A stretch of DNA of 64,000 nt, from positions 124,001 to 188,000 of the forward strand of contig NZ_JH815203.1 in assembly GCF_000296465.1 (NCBI RefSeq), given 5' to 3'. This document shows, one piece after another, positions 37,176-45,886 of the stretch. The stretch is from Barnesiella intestinihominis YIT 11860 (GTDB lineage: Bacteria > Bacteroidota > Bacteroidia > Bacteroidales > Barnesiellaceae). The notes under the pieces are model-generated. The model searched no databases. It saw only the letters and a program-made list of their open reading frames with translations, and had not been told where the DNA came from. Within the stretch, counting starts at the first letter, position 1; each line of letters starts with the position of its first letter. The position numbers and the translations under genes were made by a program.

Positions 37176-38765
37176 ATGGCGGTCAACAGGCTCAAACCAC
37201 CCAGAAACCTGCGCATCGAGTTCAAACCGTCCCCACGGCAGTATGAACTCTGGAAACTGTTGCAACCGAACTATTGTCCCCATTGTGGCGGGGAGATCGA
37301 GCAAATCCTTATCGGTTATGACCAGCAAGGCAACCCTCAGTACAGGCCTCAATGCAGGCATTGCAAGTCGCAGAACCTGCCGCAGCTGATACTGGGAGGC
37401 GGAGCGGCCGGCGGCGGAAAATCGTATATCGGCAGCGTTTGGCTGGTGTCTTCATGTATTCGGTTCGAGAATATCCGTGCGGTGGTGGCCCGTAAGACAC
37501 TCAAGTCGTTAAAGGAATCGACATGGAACACCATCAAGTCGATTCTGAAGGACTGGGGACTGAAAGAGGATACAAACTACAAGATAAACAACCTCGAAGG
37601 CACGCTCACATTCTGGAATGACTCGGTCATCATCATGAAGGAGATGGCGGATATCCCCAGCGACCCCAACTTCGAGCGTTTCGGCTCTTCGGAATATACC
37701 ATCGCCATGGTGGACGAGGTGTCGGAAATCTCGGAACGGGCCGTCGAAGTGCTGTTCTCCCGTCTCCGCTGGAGAACCCATGAGACATTCAAGACCCCGA
37801 GAATGCTGCTCACCACCAATCCGACAATTAACTGGGTGCGTTCCCGCTTCGTGCAGGACGAAAACGGAGACAAGGTCATCTGCCGCGAGGGTGAAGCGTA
37901 TATACCTTTCTCCGTGTTTGACAACCCGAATATCGCTTTCCGTCAGGTGTACGAGGCGGCCCTGAACAAGATCCGGGACCAGGCGACAAAAGAACGCCTG
38001 CTCTATGGCAACTGGGATTTCGTGGAAGCCAACGATATGGCGATTTATAACAGTTTCGACGGCTCCCGGCATCTCGTTACCGGACTGAAAGAAAAAGCGT
38101 ACGATCCGATCAAGCCGCTCATCACGGTGTGGGACTTCAATGTTGCCCCCCAAATGTCGGTACTCTCCGCACAAATAGACTATGAAAACAGGAAGGTCTA
38201 TATACTGGAAGAGATACTCGGCAAGCCGGAGGAAAAGGAGAACAACACACCTGCGTTGGCACGGAAAGTACGCTTAAAACTTTACCGGGACAAGCATATT
38301 GGCGGAGTGGATGTGACCGGTGACCCTTCCGGGTTACAACGCTCCACCACCAACGAGGACGGCATCAACAACTATACCATCATCACGGACACTTTCGGCA
38401 GAGGAATCCTGCGACCGAAGGTAAAGCTATTACGCAAGCAGCCTCCGCAGGCTACACGGTGCGAGTTCGTCAACGAGGTATTCGGGGGCTATGAAGGCTG
38501 GGAGATACAAATCGATATCAAATGTCGCAAACTTACCCAGGATCTGATTTACCAGCTTCGTAACGAGGACGGTACCAAGAGCAAACAGAAGACCACCGAC
38601 CCGAAAACCGGTGTCAAATATGAACGGTACGGGCACTTGTCCGACTGCCTTGACTACCTGCTCTGTTACTACCTGCGTGACAGCTGGTACAAGTTCAAGA
38701 GCGGAGGCGACGGGAACGGGTATGTGGTATCCACATCGGTAATTCAGGAAGGATTTTCATACTAA
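37176..38765 (+). CDS. Phage terminase large subunit with N-terminal zinc-ribbon
   Basis: 529 residues. Residues about 32-68 hold CPHCGG and CRHCKS, a four-cysteine zinc ribbon before the ATPase. Walker A is LGGGAAGGGKSYIGS and Walker B is TIAMVDEVSEIS. The RNase H-like nuclease half follows, with ITVWDFNVAPQMS, VDVTGDPSG and HLSDCLDYLLCYYL, all with acidic residues in the expected places. It would cut and pump DNA into a procapsid. No small subunit, portal or capsid gene is next to it. Confidence 0.88.
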   Translation: MAVNRLKPPRNLRIEFKPSPRQYELWKLLQPNYCPHCGGEIEQILIGYDQQGNPQYRPQCRHCKSQNLPQLILGGGAAGGGKSYIGSVWLVSSCIRFENIRAVVARKTLKSLKESTWNTIKSILKDWGLKEDTNYKINNLEGTLTFWNDSVIIMKEMADIPSDPNFERFGSSEYTIAMVDEVSEISERAVEVLFSRLRWRTHETFKTPRMLLTTNPTINWVRSRFVQDENGDKVICREGEAYIPFSVFDNPNIAFRQVYEAALNKIRDQATKERLLYGNWDFVEANDMAIYNSFDGSRHLVTGLKEKAYDPIKPLITVWDFNVAPQMSVLSAQIDYENRKVYILEEILGKPEEKENNTPALARKVRLKLYRDKHIGGVDVTGDPSGLQRSTTNEDGINNYTIITDTFGRGILRPKVKLLRKQPPQATRCEFVNEVFGGYEGWEIQIDIKCRKLTQDLIYQLRNEDGTKSKQKTTDPKTGVKYERYGHLSDCLDYLLCYYLRDSWYKFKSGGDGNGYVVSTSVIQEGFSY

Positions 38766-38780
38766 TAACGGAACAAGGAT

Positions 38781-39800
38781 ATGTACAGACGGTTTCTCAA
38801 TAATGACGACTATCTTGGGATAATTACTCCGGAAGCCCTGGCACAACTCACGCGGGGCAATGATGCACGATTCATCCAGGCGGAAGAATCGACGGAGATG
38901 AGTATCGTGGAATATTTGTCGGAGAACTACGAGATTGAAAAGGAACTTGCAAAAGGAAAATATATCGCCGAATACGACCGTCGGATTACCTATCCCGTGG
39001 GTGTGCATGTCTATTTCGAGGGACAAATCCATGAGGTGATACGCTCCGTCAGCGGCTATCGCAAGCCGGCAACGGTTGTCTATTGGGAAGAGAGTTCTGA
39101 TATCCGTGTCGATGCGGGACAAGTTGTAAATTATTCCCAGTTCAACACCTATTATCCGGGAGATAAAGTGAATTATAACGGCATTGTTTATACTTGTCTT
39201 AATGAAAACGGGTACAAGTTCGATGATGTCCGTATCCCGTTGGTCGGCGGTTGGATCGAGGCGGAAGCCTCGTTATGGCAGCCTGTCGAGTATCCTCTGT
39301 GGGCAGTCGTCGAGTATGAAGGAGCATTCTATACTTTGATGACGCTTGAAGGTTTCGATTACAATCTTGACCCGATGGTTTCCGACTGCTGGGGAGCCAT
39401 AGCCGATTACGATTCATCATACAATGCCTATGAGTTGTCGGAACACGAATATGTCGTTTATGACGGACGGGTATTTTACCCGGAAACGGATGTGAACGCG
39501 GACACACCGCAAGTCGGGCAGAACCTCTCGTTGCATGACCCCCGCAACTACAATCTCAAGAAGCACATGGTCCGGCTGGCCATCTACGAACTCACGAAAC
39601 TCATTGCTCCGAATAATGTCAGTGTTGTCCGCATGCGCGATTACGAGGATAGCATGAAATGGCTCAATGATGCCGCCAAACTACGGCTTAATCCGCAGAT
39701 TCCCCGCAAAGTCGATGACTCGAAGAAACCTGTCACCGACTGGCAACTGGCTACTTTCCAGACGGATTATGATCCGTATAAGAATCCGTGGATGGTGTAA
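38781..39800 (+). CDS. Phage structural protein, head-tail adaptor (DUF1320/gp36-like) with inserted carbohydrate-binding-like repeats
   Basis: 339 residues. The N-terminus (YRRFLNNDDYLGIITPEALAQ then a helical stretch to EYLSENYEIEKELAKGKY) resembles the opening of Mu gp36/DUF1320 head-completion proteins. The C-terminal part (HMVRLAIYELTKLIAPNNVS to the end) resembles their continuation. Between them lie about 180 residues of short beta repeats, for example YYPGDKVNYNGIVYTCLNE and EYEGAFYTLMTLEG, like CBM5/12 modules. This reads as a domain insertion. It is the last phage gene. Confidence 0.6.
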   Translation: MYRRFLNNDDYLGIITPEALAQLTRGNDARFIQAEESTEMSIVEYLSENYEIEKELAKGKYIAEYDRRITYPVGVHVYFEGQIHEVIRSVSGYRKPATVVYWEESSDIRVDAGQVVNYSQFNTYYPGDKVNYNGIVYTCLNENGYKFDDVRIPLVGGWIEAEASLWQPVEYPLWAVVEYEGAFYTLMTLEGFDYNLDPMVSDCWGAIADYDSSYNAYELSEHEYVVYDGRVFYPETDVNADTPQVGQNLSLHDPRNYNLKKHMVRLAIYELTKLIAPNNVSVVRMRDYEDSMKWLNDAAKLRLNPQIPRKVDDSKKPVTDWQLATFQTDYDPYKNPWMV

Positions 39801-40253
39801 ATAGAAAAAGTATTAGGTATCAGAGAAATAATTGTTACATTTTTTCAACTGACTAAATAACAGAAGAATGTCGATGCCTTATACCTTACGAGCAACTAAT
39901 CAAATCTAGCATCTCGTTACTTATCTAAATTTTTTAATTAGTAATATCTGGTAAATGCCGGAATTCCGGAATGAGGGATAGAAAAGTGAAAGAACTCTTT
40001 CGTACAAAAAAACAGATTTTCGGGCATTGAAAGAATAATTGATAATCAGTTATTTGTGCTGTTTTTTGACCAAAAACTTGTTTTTTGGACAGAGCAAAAA
40101 TTGTCTTCTCAATTAAAAGATGGGAAACTCGCAGTCTTTATATAGCGAGTATTTCTTCCTACACCCTCTTTCTGTATAATCCCCATCTCTTCCATTTTTG
40201 AGATAAACACTCGAACCTGTCTGTCAGAACCTTGATATTATCTGATTACAGAA
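39801..40253. other. Gap of 453 bases: end of phage block and first flanking repeat
   Basis: No gene is visible. It holds direct-repeat copy A at 39950-39991. It also holds a motif at 40039-40055 that shares 12 of 16 positions with the inverted repeat near the integrase (TTGATAATCAGTTATTT against TTGATAACGAGTTAGTA). The base composition is AT-rich again. Confidence 0.6.
39950..39991. repeat. Direct repeat copy A flanking the ATPase/DUF4276 module
   Basis: 42 bases beginning GGTAAATGCCGGAATTCCGG. Copy B at 42315-42355 matches it except for two substitutions and one missing base. A contains the 12-base palindrome CCGGAATTCCGG, which is degraded in B. The pair encloses 2.3 kb that holds only the two-gene module and its flanks. 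Confidence 0.85.
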
Positions 40254-40952
40254 TCAGCAGTCTATCAACTTTTCTATCCATTCATTGAAGTGACTGCACC
40301 GGGCACGAAGTTCATCCATGCCGACACTTTTGGTAACATCTTTGCCGGTAGCCGGCTTATTGTAGTTGTAATGCTGTTTTTTGTCTCCTTCTATCGCCTT
40401 GATAATACGTTTGCTCGGAGCCGTTTCCGGACTATTGTTTATCAGCTCGGGGTTGCTGGTTTTCTCCAGGTCTTTTTTCAGCTGTTCGCAGCGTTTCTCA
40501 CAACCGGGGTAACGCTTTGCCAGATAGTCAATACCGCAAAAGAGCAGAGCTTCAAATTCATGCAGCTGAATATAGGGAATGAAACGACTATCGTTGATTG
40601 CTTCAGCAAACGCCGTTTCCAATGCTGCGACACGGGCGTAAGGCTCACCGATTGCTTTGGCTGCTTCATAACCGGGAAAATCATCCGGCAATGCGTAGAG
40701 GTCGAACATCGTTGTGAAAACATGACGTTCGTATTCGCCGTCCATCTTCATTTTCCGCAACAGTTCTAGGTCTGTCACCGCCTGAGCATAGCTCAGCATT
40801 CCACCACGGGCATTCTTTTTCTTGTTAGTGGTAATCAGGATGCTTTTTACACCTGCCACACCTTGCGCTTGCAGGTAGGGACGCAACACTTCCTCCACAA
40901 ATCCCTGTTCCGTCTGTCCCTCACAAAGGACATGAATAATCTTCGCTTTCAT
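40254..40952 (-). CDS. DUF4276 TOPRIM-like protein, predicted nuclease of an ATPase-coupled defence module
   Basis: 232 residues from ATG 40952. This start overlaps the upstream ATPase stop in the arrangement ATGA and removes an unlikely 21-residue extension. Family motifs are intact: E11 and E15 in VLCEGQTEQGF, D84 in TMFDLYALPDDFPGYE, and H131-E134 in IQLHEFEALLF. DUF4276 is regarded as a TOPRIM-fold relative, and members sit next to ABC/SMC-type ATPases in PARIS- and AbiL-like systems. The role as effector nuclease is inference. Confidence 0.8.
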   Translation of the reverse strand: MKAKIIHVLCEGQTEQGFVEEVLRPYLQAQGVAGVKSILITTNKKKNARGGMLSYAQAVTDLELLRKMKMDGEYERHVFTTMFDLYALPDDFPGYEAAKAIGEPYARVAALETAFAEAINDSRFIPYIQLHEFEALLFCGIDYLAKRYPGCEKRCEQLKKDLEKTSNPELINNSPETAPSKRIIKAIEGDKKQHYNYNKPATGKDVTKSVGMDELRARCSHFNEWIEKLIDC

Positions 40953-42073
40953 ACGGGACGTCCTCCTATGATGTTTTTGTCCCAAAGTTCGCTCACCGTA
41001 TAGTTCTGAAGCCAAAGATGATATTCTTTGGCGTCAAGGTGAGTGACAGAGGTTGCCTGCGTTTCCTTGTTCATTTCCACCACAGAGATATCGCCGATGT
41101 CGAAATGATCGACCAAATCCTTGCTCTGCGTGGCAATAATGACCTGTGCGTGTATGGACGCATCCTTAATCATTTCTGCCAGCTGGCTGATGGCATAGGG
41201 ATGCAAGCCAAGTTCCGGTTCATCCAAAATGATGACGTTGGGCATTGTCTGGGCAGGCTGCAGAAGCAAGGCGGCCAGGGCAATGAAACGGATAGATCCG
41301 TCGGAGAACTGGTAGGCATTGAAACGATAGTCCGTGGCAGAATTATCTATCCACCGGAGAGAAATGATACCACCCACGGGCTCCAGATAGAAGTCCTGGA
41401 ACTGGGGAACTACGTCACGGACATAGTCAACAATCCGGTTGTAGGCATCCTTGTAGTTCTCCCGCAGGAACAGCAGGAAAGAAGGCAGATTGTTTCCGTG
41501 CGACTGGAGGTAATTGGCCGTCTCGACGGGACAAGCCTGACGTAGCGGCCCCTCTGTCGATGAATCGTGAAACTGATATACCTTGCAGTAAGAAAGCATC
41601 TGGAAAATAGTTTTGGCAACCGGATCCTCACACTCTGCGAGAGCGGACTCCTTGAAATTCGGTTCCAGTGCTATCTCATAGGGCTTTTTCTCCCCCTTGC
41701 GATGCCATGTAATCCGCTCTTCCGTGATAATCAGCCTGTCGGGAGTGGCATTGGCCAATGAAAAGCCATAAACATCCATGGAATTGCTGTCGGCAAACTT
41801 CAGTTCTCCGGACATGACCGGTGTCCGTTTAATGCCGTAATGCAGCAAGGCATGAGACGTGCCCGATATTTCCACATATCTCCCGAATGACTTGCTCATC
41901 ATGTAGCTCAGCATCCGGAAAAAACTGATGATATTGCTCTTGCCTGCACCGTTGGCACCCAACAAGATGCTGACATCACCCAGCTTCAAGGTCACAGGTC
42001 TGTCATAGGCTATGGATTTATATCCTCTGATCGTGACTTCTTGTAATTTAGTCCTTTGGTATGTCTTTGCCAT
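40949..42073 (-). CDS. AAA_21/RecF-type ATPase of a predicted anti-phage two-gene module
   Basis: 374 residues from ATG 42073; the alternative ATG at 42082 would leave a leader of only about 10 nt. Walker A LLGANGAGKSNIIS (about 37-50), an ABC-like signature QFSDGSIRF (about 255-263), Walker B NVIILDEPELGLHP (about 279-292) and switch ATQS. The mid part is an insertion rather than a long coiled coil, so it is not a true SMC. It is translationally coupled to the DUF4276 gene. Such pairs sense phage proteins and activate the TOPRIM partner in characterised relatives. Confidence 0.85.
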   Translation of the reverse strand: MAKTYQRTKLQEVTIRGYKSIAYDRPVTLKLGDVSILLGANGAGKSNIISFFRMLSYMMSKSFGRYVEISGTSHALLHYGIKRTPVMSGELKFADSNSMDVYGFSLANATPDRLIITEERITWHRKGEKKPYEIALEPNFKESALAECEDPVAKTIFQMLSYCKVYQFHDSSTEGPLRQACPVETANYLQSHGNNLPSFLLFLRENYKDAYNRIVDYVRDVVPQFQDFYLEPVGGIISLRWIDNSATDYRFNAYQFSDGSIRFIALAALLLQPAQTMPNVIILDEPELGLHPYAISQLAEMIKDASIHAQVIIATQSKDLVDHFDIGDISVVEMNKETQATSVTHLDAKEYHLWLQNYTVSELWDKNIIGGRPV

Positions 42074-42098
42074 TATCGTCATATTATTGATTGAATTA

Positions 42099-42106
42099 CA
42101 AAAATA
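42099..42106 (-). promoter_or_regulatory. -7 box of the ATPase/DUF4276 operon
   Basis: The minus strand reads TATTTTTG, which matches TAnnTTTG, 25 bases before ATG 42073. It indicates that the module has its own promoter inside the direct repeats. Confidence 0.5.
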
Positions 42107-42403
42107 ACCATAAATCCCAATACGAACGAAGGAATGCTCAAAAAACTATAGAGTTAATTTGTCCGGAGTCTGAAGGCATAAATAAGAAATCTGTTTTTCT
42201 TTTTAGCTAGGTCGGATTTTCAGTTCTGCTATGTGTTTCTTCTTCTCCAAGCCCTTTGTGGTAAATCCTTCACATCGAAATGGGAAAAAGACGTGCAGAA
42301 CAAGCGGAACACTCGGTAAATGCCGGGATTCCTGAATGAGGGATAAAAAGTGAAACGCCTGCCAATGATAACAAAACCAGCAGGCGTCATTTATTATATT
42401 TTG
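42107..42403. other. Gap of about 300 bases with direct-repeat copy B and a possible gene remnant
   Basis: No complete gene. On the minus strand at about 42210-42300 a short frame reads FPFRCEGFTTKGLEKKKHIA and ends in a stop, which looks like the tail of a decayed coding sequence. I cannot name its parent. Copy B of the direct repeat is at 42315-42355. Confidence 0.4.
42315..42355. repeat. Direct repeat copy B flanking the ATPase/DUF4276 module
   Basis: 41 bases beginning GGTAAATGCCGGGATTCCTG, in the same orientation as copy A at 39950-39991. Start-to-start distance is 2365 bases. Confidence 0.85.
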
Positions 42404-42802
42404 TCATTTTACGAATGTGACATCTCCTTCCACAACTTCCCAGTCGTCGATTTCAGCTCCTATTCCCGGTGTGCGAAGCCCGTCCGTACCGAGTATAAGC
42501 GAGATTTGACATTCCTGTCCCGCTTTGAAATTCGGAATGGACAGGTAATCATAGACCATTTCATTCAAGTGAACTTGGATGAAAGGCTCTACCGGGCTGT
42601 AGTCTAACGGCAAGGTGGCAATGTAATGTCCGTCGCCGGTATGGTCTTCCGCAGCCACAGACAAGAAGTTACCGTTGCCGTCCATACAATTGAGCCAAAT
42701 GTCTGCCTCTGTTATGCTGCCGATGTCTTTGTCCGCCTGCAATACGACATTCACCTTCGGTACTAACATATTTCTTCTGGTGAATGTGTCAAGAAAATAC
42801 AA
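42404..42802 (-). pseudogene. C-terminal fragment of a fimbrillin-like surface protein
   Basis: 132 codons; an internal ATG at 42769 would give 121. There is no signal peptide or lipobox. The end (FKAGQECQISLILGTDGL, then IDDWEVVEGDV) matches the last strand pair of fimbrillin-family C-terminal domains, usually the final third of a 300-400-residue lipoprotein. Its 5' end lies 3 bases from the wecB stop codon, so the front half seems to have been lost. It may still be expressed as the last frame of the polysaccharide operon. Confidence 0.45.
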
Positions 42803-42805
42803 AAG

Positions 42806-43966
42806 TTACAACCGAACATTAAGTGTTTGCGTTATACGCATACACGCTTTTCCGTCACCGTAAGGATTAATGGCTTTACTCATTTGCTCATAAGCAGATG
42901 CATCATCCAATAAAATCGATACCTCGGAGACAATTTTGTTATAATCGGTTCCTACCAATTTTACCGTTCCTGCATCCAACGCCTCCGGACGTTCGGTGGT
43001 GTCACGCATCACCAGTACCGGTTTGCCTAACCCCGGAGCCTCTTCCTGAATACCACCGCTGTCGGTAAGGACAAGGGTCACTTTTTCCATCAGGAACACG
43101 AAACTCAGATATTCCAATGGTTCGATAAAGAACATATTTCCCAAACTATTCAAATTCTCCCCGAATACTTCATGGATAGGTTTGCGGACATTGGGGTTCA
43201 AGTGCATCGGATAGACAAAGTCCACATATGGATATTTTGCCGTCAGATCCTTAATGGCTGTGCACATGCTGATGAATCCGTCTCCGAAATTTTCACGTCG
43301 GTGTCCGGTTATCAAAACGAGTTTCTTGCCATCAGCAAGCCGTGAGGTATCGTAACCCGCTTTTTCCAGCACCCCGGCAAGTTCTTGTTGTAGAGCTCCG
43401 TCAGTCTTTATTTTATCAACAACGATATGAAGGGCATCGATGACCGTATTCCCTGTTACGGTTATCTTGTCCTCCTGCACACCTTCCGTCAACAGATTTT
43501 TCTTGCTTAAAGCGGTCGGAGAAAAGTGATAGGTGGCAATGCGCCCTGTTATTTGTCTGTTCATCTCCTCCGGCCAAGGGCTGTATATGTTGTGGGTACG
43601 CAGGCCCGCTTCTACATGACCTACAGGGATCTGCTGATAGAAAGCTGCGAGTGCGGCGGCAGTAGAAGTGGTTGTGTCACCGTGCACCAATACCACATCA
43701 GGTTTCGCCTTGTTCAACACATCACGCATCCCGGTCAGCACACGGGCGGTTACATCATACAGATCTTGCCCCTGCTTCATGATGTTCAAGTCATAATTCG
43801 GCTTGATATCGAATATCTGCAACACCTGATCGAGCATTTCACGATGCTGCCCCGTCACGCAGACGATTGTTTCAAAGTCTGCTGATTTTTTTTGGAACTC
43901 CTTCACCAACGGAGCCATCTTAATGGCCTCCGGACGAGTCCCGAAGACCAGCATTACCTTCTTCAT
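42806..43966 (-). CDS. wecB: UDP-N-acetylglucosamine 2-epimerase (non-hydrolysing)
   Basis: 386 residues, family length. [15 protein letters not shown] opens the first Rossmann domain; [28 protein letters not shown] and [27 protein letters not shown] are all present. It interconverts UDP-GlcNAc and UDP-ManNAc, supplying the substrate for the WecC dehydrogenase in the same operon. It is the last intact gene of the operon. Confidence 0.96.
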   Translation of the reverse strand: MKKVMLVFGTRPEAIKMAPLVKEFQKKSADFETIVCVTGQHREMLDQVLQIFDIKPNYDLNIMKQGQDLYDVTARVLTGMRDVLNKAKPDVVLVHGDTTTSTAAALAAFYQQIPVGHVEAGLRTHNIYSPWPEEMNRQITGRIATYHFSPTALSKKNLLTEGVQEDKITVTGNTVIDALHIVVDKIKTDGALQQELAGVLEKAGYDTSRLADGKKLVLITGHRRENFGDGFISMCTAIKDLTAKYPYVDFVYPMHLNPNVRKPIHEVFGENLNSLGNMFFIEPLEYLSFVFLMEKVTLVLTDSGGIQEEAPGLGKPVLVMRDTTERPEALDAGTVKLVGTDYNKIVSEVSILLDDASAYEQMSKAINPYGDGKACMRITQTLNVRL

Positions 43967-43970
43967 TGTT

Positions 43971-44669
43971 CTATAATTTTTTAGTTATCAGCCACCAGGC
44001 ATACTTTATCAAGTGAATTTGCCGTTTTATTCTTTTCGGTTCTTTGAGCAACCGATAGGCAAATTCAAGATTGTGGTTCACCCACCATTTAGGAGCCCTT
44101 TCCACATGGCCAGTATATACATCGAAGCTGCCGCCTAATCCTTGAAAGATGGCTTTGTGTCTATGCTGTATTTCTTCCATCAGTAATTCCTGTTTAGGAG
44201 ACCCCATAGCCACAAATACCACATCAGGTCTTTTTTCGGTTATGTCTTTTATAAGTCTTTCCCGTTCCTCGTTTGCCTTGATATATCCATCCCGATAACC
44301 GATAATGTGAATCCCTGCATATTCTTTACGCAGTTTAGACACAGTTTCTTCTATGATTTGAGGTTTACCACCTATCAAATAAAAAGTCTTTTCTCTATAA
44401 AATTGAGCTACAATTTTGAGCCACAACTCACAACCGGGAATTTTACACGCATTTTCAAAACCTTTTTGTTTGAGAGCCATTTGTGCGCCGGCTCCATCGC
44501 AATACCCTATGTTCCGATTGATAATTCCTCGTGTCTGATCTGTAGCATGTAAAATTTTCTCAGCATTTATGGCTACTAATATGCCCTTATTATCGTTTAC
44601 AAAAGACAACAAAGACTGTTCGGAATCGAACGGATATATTTCGACTCCGTTTAAAGAAACTTTATTCAT
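43971..44669 (-). CDS. WecG/TagA/CpsF-family glycosyltransferase (GT26)
   Basis: 232 residues. Signature ADGAG-like block reads [17 protein letters not shown], then [36 protein letters not shown] and [22 protein letters not shown]26 enzymes add ManNAc or ManNAcA to Und-PP-GlcNAc at the membrane face. With WecA-like, WecB and WecC proteins in the operon, transfer of ManNAcA as the second sugar is a good inference. 4 bases separate it from wecB. Confidence 0.92.
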   Translation of the reverse strand: MNKVSLNGVEIYPFDSEQSLLSFVNDNKGILVAINAEKILHATDQTRGIINRNIGYCDGAGAQMALKQKGFENACKIPGCELWLKIVAQFYREKTFYLIGGKPQIIEETVSKLRKEYAGIHIIGYRDGYIKANEERERLIKDITEKRPDVVFVAMGSPKQELLMEEIQHRHKAIFQGLGGSFDVYTGHVERAPKWWVNHNLEFAYRLLKEPKRIKRQIHLIKYAWWLITKKL

Positions 44670-44683
44670 TTATGTTGGAAATT

Positions 44684-45877
44684 TTATATTGCGAGTAAAT
44701 AATGCGACATTGCATTAAACATAAATGCATTACTCCATCGCATATACGAGATTTTAGAACTGATGCCAGGTTTTAATTGGTAGTAGAAATACCCCTTTTT
44801 ATCTTGCATATTTCGGATTGTCCATTGCAATACTTTTTTGGCAAGTTCCTCATATTTTTTCATCTTATGTAGGCGGGTCAATGTTATCAATAGCTGCCCT
44901 GGACAATGGATGTCAATAGGATACATTCGGTTATCATAATATTTAGGAGTTCCGTCCGCTTCGAAAAAATGATTGACATAGTAGTCGAAACCTTTTTCGA
45001 TGTAACCATTGAAAGCATGATCCTCTGTCAACTCTTGATAAGCGATCAGCGCATCTAAATTATATCCTGTATGAAAGCTGTCTACCCAATTCTGTACGGG
45101 GAGCATTCCATATACCCAAGCCCCGTCTTCCCGTTGCCCGGAACAACAGGCTTTAATGGATAGCTCCGCTAGTCTTTTGTATTCCTCCTGTTGTGTATAA
45201 TAAAAACAATAACTCAACAATCGAGAACCGAGCAGCGAAGCATTGAACACAGTGTCATTACCCTCTAACGGACTATAAGAAAAGAGAAAGCCACCATTAT
45301 ACGGCGTGCGATGCAAATCTTTTATTACAAAATCCGCTGCACTTAATGCAATCTCCAAATAGTGTTTGTTCCTAGTTATTTCATATGCCTGCATCAGTGC
45401 CGTGGCACAGAAATTTGTAGCAACTACTGTGGGCGTGAATTTGGGAAAAAGAAACAGACGGCGTGCCTGCCAATCGAAGTTATACCCCCAGCAAGCACCG
45501 CTGTAGCCTTTAGATTGTAAGGATATAAGCAACTCTGCCAATTCTTCAATCCGAGCCTTTATCATCTCCAACGTTCCCATTTTTTCGGATAATTGCGGAT
45601 GATTTTCCACAACTTTATACAGATTGCAATATCCGGACAAGAACAGCCCGATACCTTTTGCGTTATACTCTTTCGGAACGAAAGCCATCCGTCTCATATT
45701 GAAAGGGCAACGCTTGAAACCTTGTATGACCATCAATCTGCACAATACAGACTTTTTCAGCAGCGGAATTGCCTGAAAAATTTTAGAGTTGAGACCATCA
45801 TACGGATCCCAACCCTTGAAATGTTCAGTCTCACAATAAATTTTTAGCTTATAAAAAGCATCTGCAATATCATTCAT
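44684..45877 (-). CDS. Alpha/alpha-barrel protein of the polysaccharide operon, possible epimerase-like
   Basis: 397 residues, soluble, no signal peptide. The regularly spaced helical hairpins (YSGACWGYNFDWQARRLF, DFVIKDLHRTPYNGGFLFSYSP, EDGAWVYGMLPVQNWVDSFHTGYNLDALIAY) are typical of six-hairpin barrels such as glucuronyl C5-epimerase C-terminal domains and AGE-like folds. Similar proteins recur in Bacteroides capsule loci with misleading names. Function unknown; uronic-acid modification is only a guess. It starts 9 bases after the acyltransferase gene stop. Confidence 0.6.
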   Translation of the reverse strand: MNDIADAFYKLKIYCETEHFKGWDPYDGLNSKIFQAIPLLKKSVLCRLMVIQGFKRCPFNMRRMAFVPKEYNAKGIGLFLSGYCNLYKVVENHPQLSEKMGTLEMIKARIEELAELLISLQSKGYSGACWGYNFDWQARRLFLFPKFTPTVVATNFCATALMQAYEITRNKHYLEIALSAADFVIKDLHRTPYNGGFLFSYSPLEGNDTVFNASLLGSRLLSYCFYYTQQEEYKRLAELSIKACCSGQREDGAWVYGMLPVQNWVDSFHTGYNLDALIAYQELTEDHAFNGYIEKGFDYYVNHFFEADGTPKYYDNRMYPIDIHCPGQLLITLTRLHKMKKYEELAKKVLQWTIRNMQDKKGYFYYQLKPGISSKISYMRWSNAFMFNAMSHYLLAI

Positions 45878-45886
45878 TGGTGTTAT

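Noticed and set aside
37509-38174. A 221-codon minus-strand frame inside the terminase gene
   Set aside because: It is antisense to Walker B and nuclease motifs that are clearly conserved on the plus strand.
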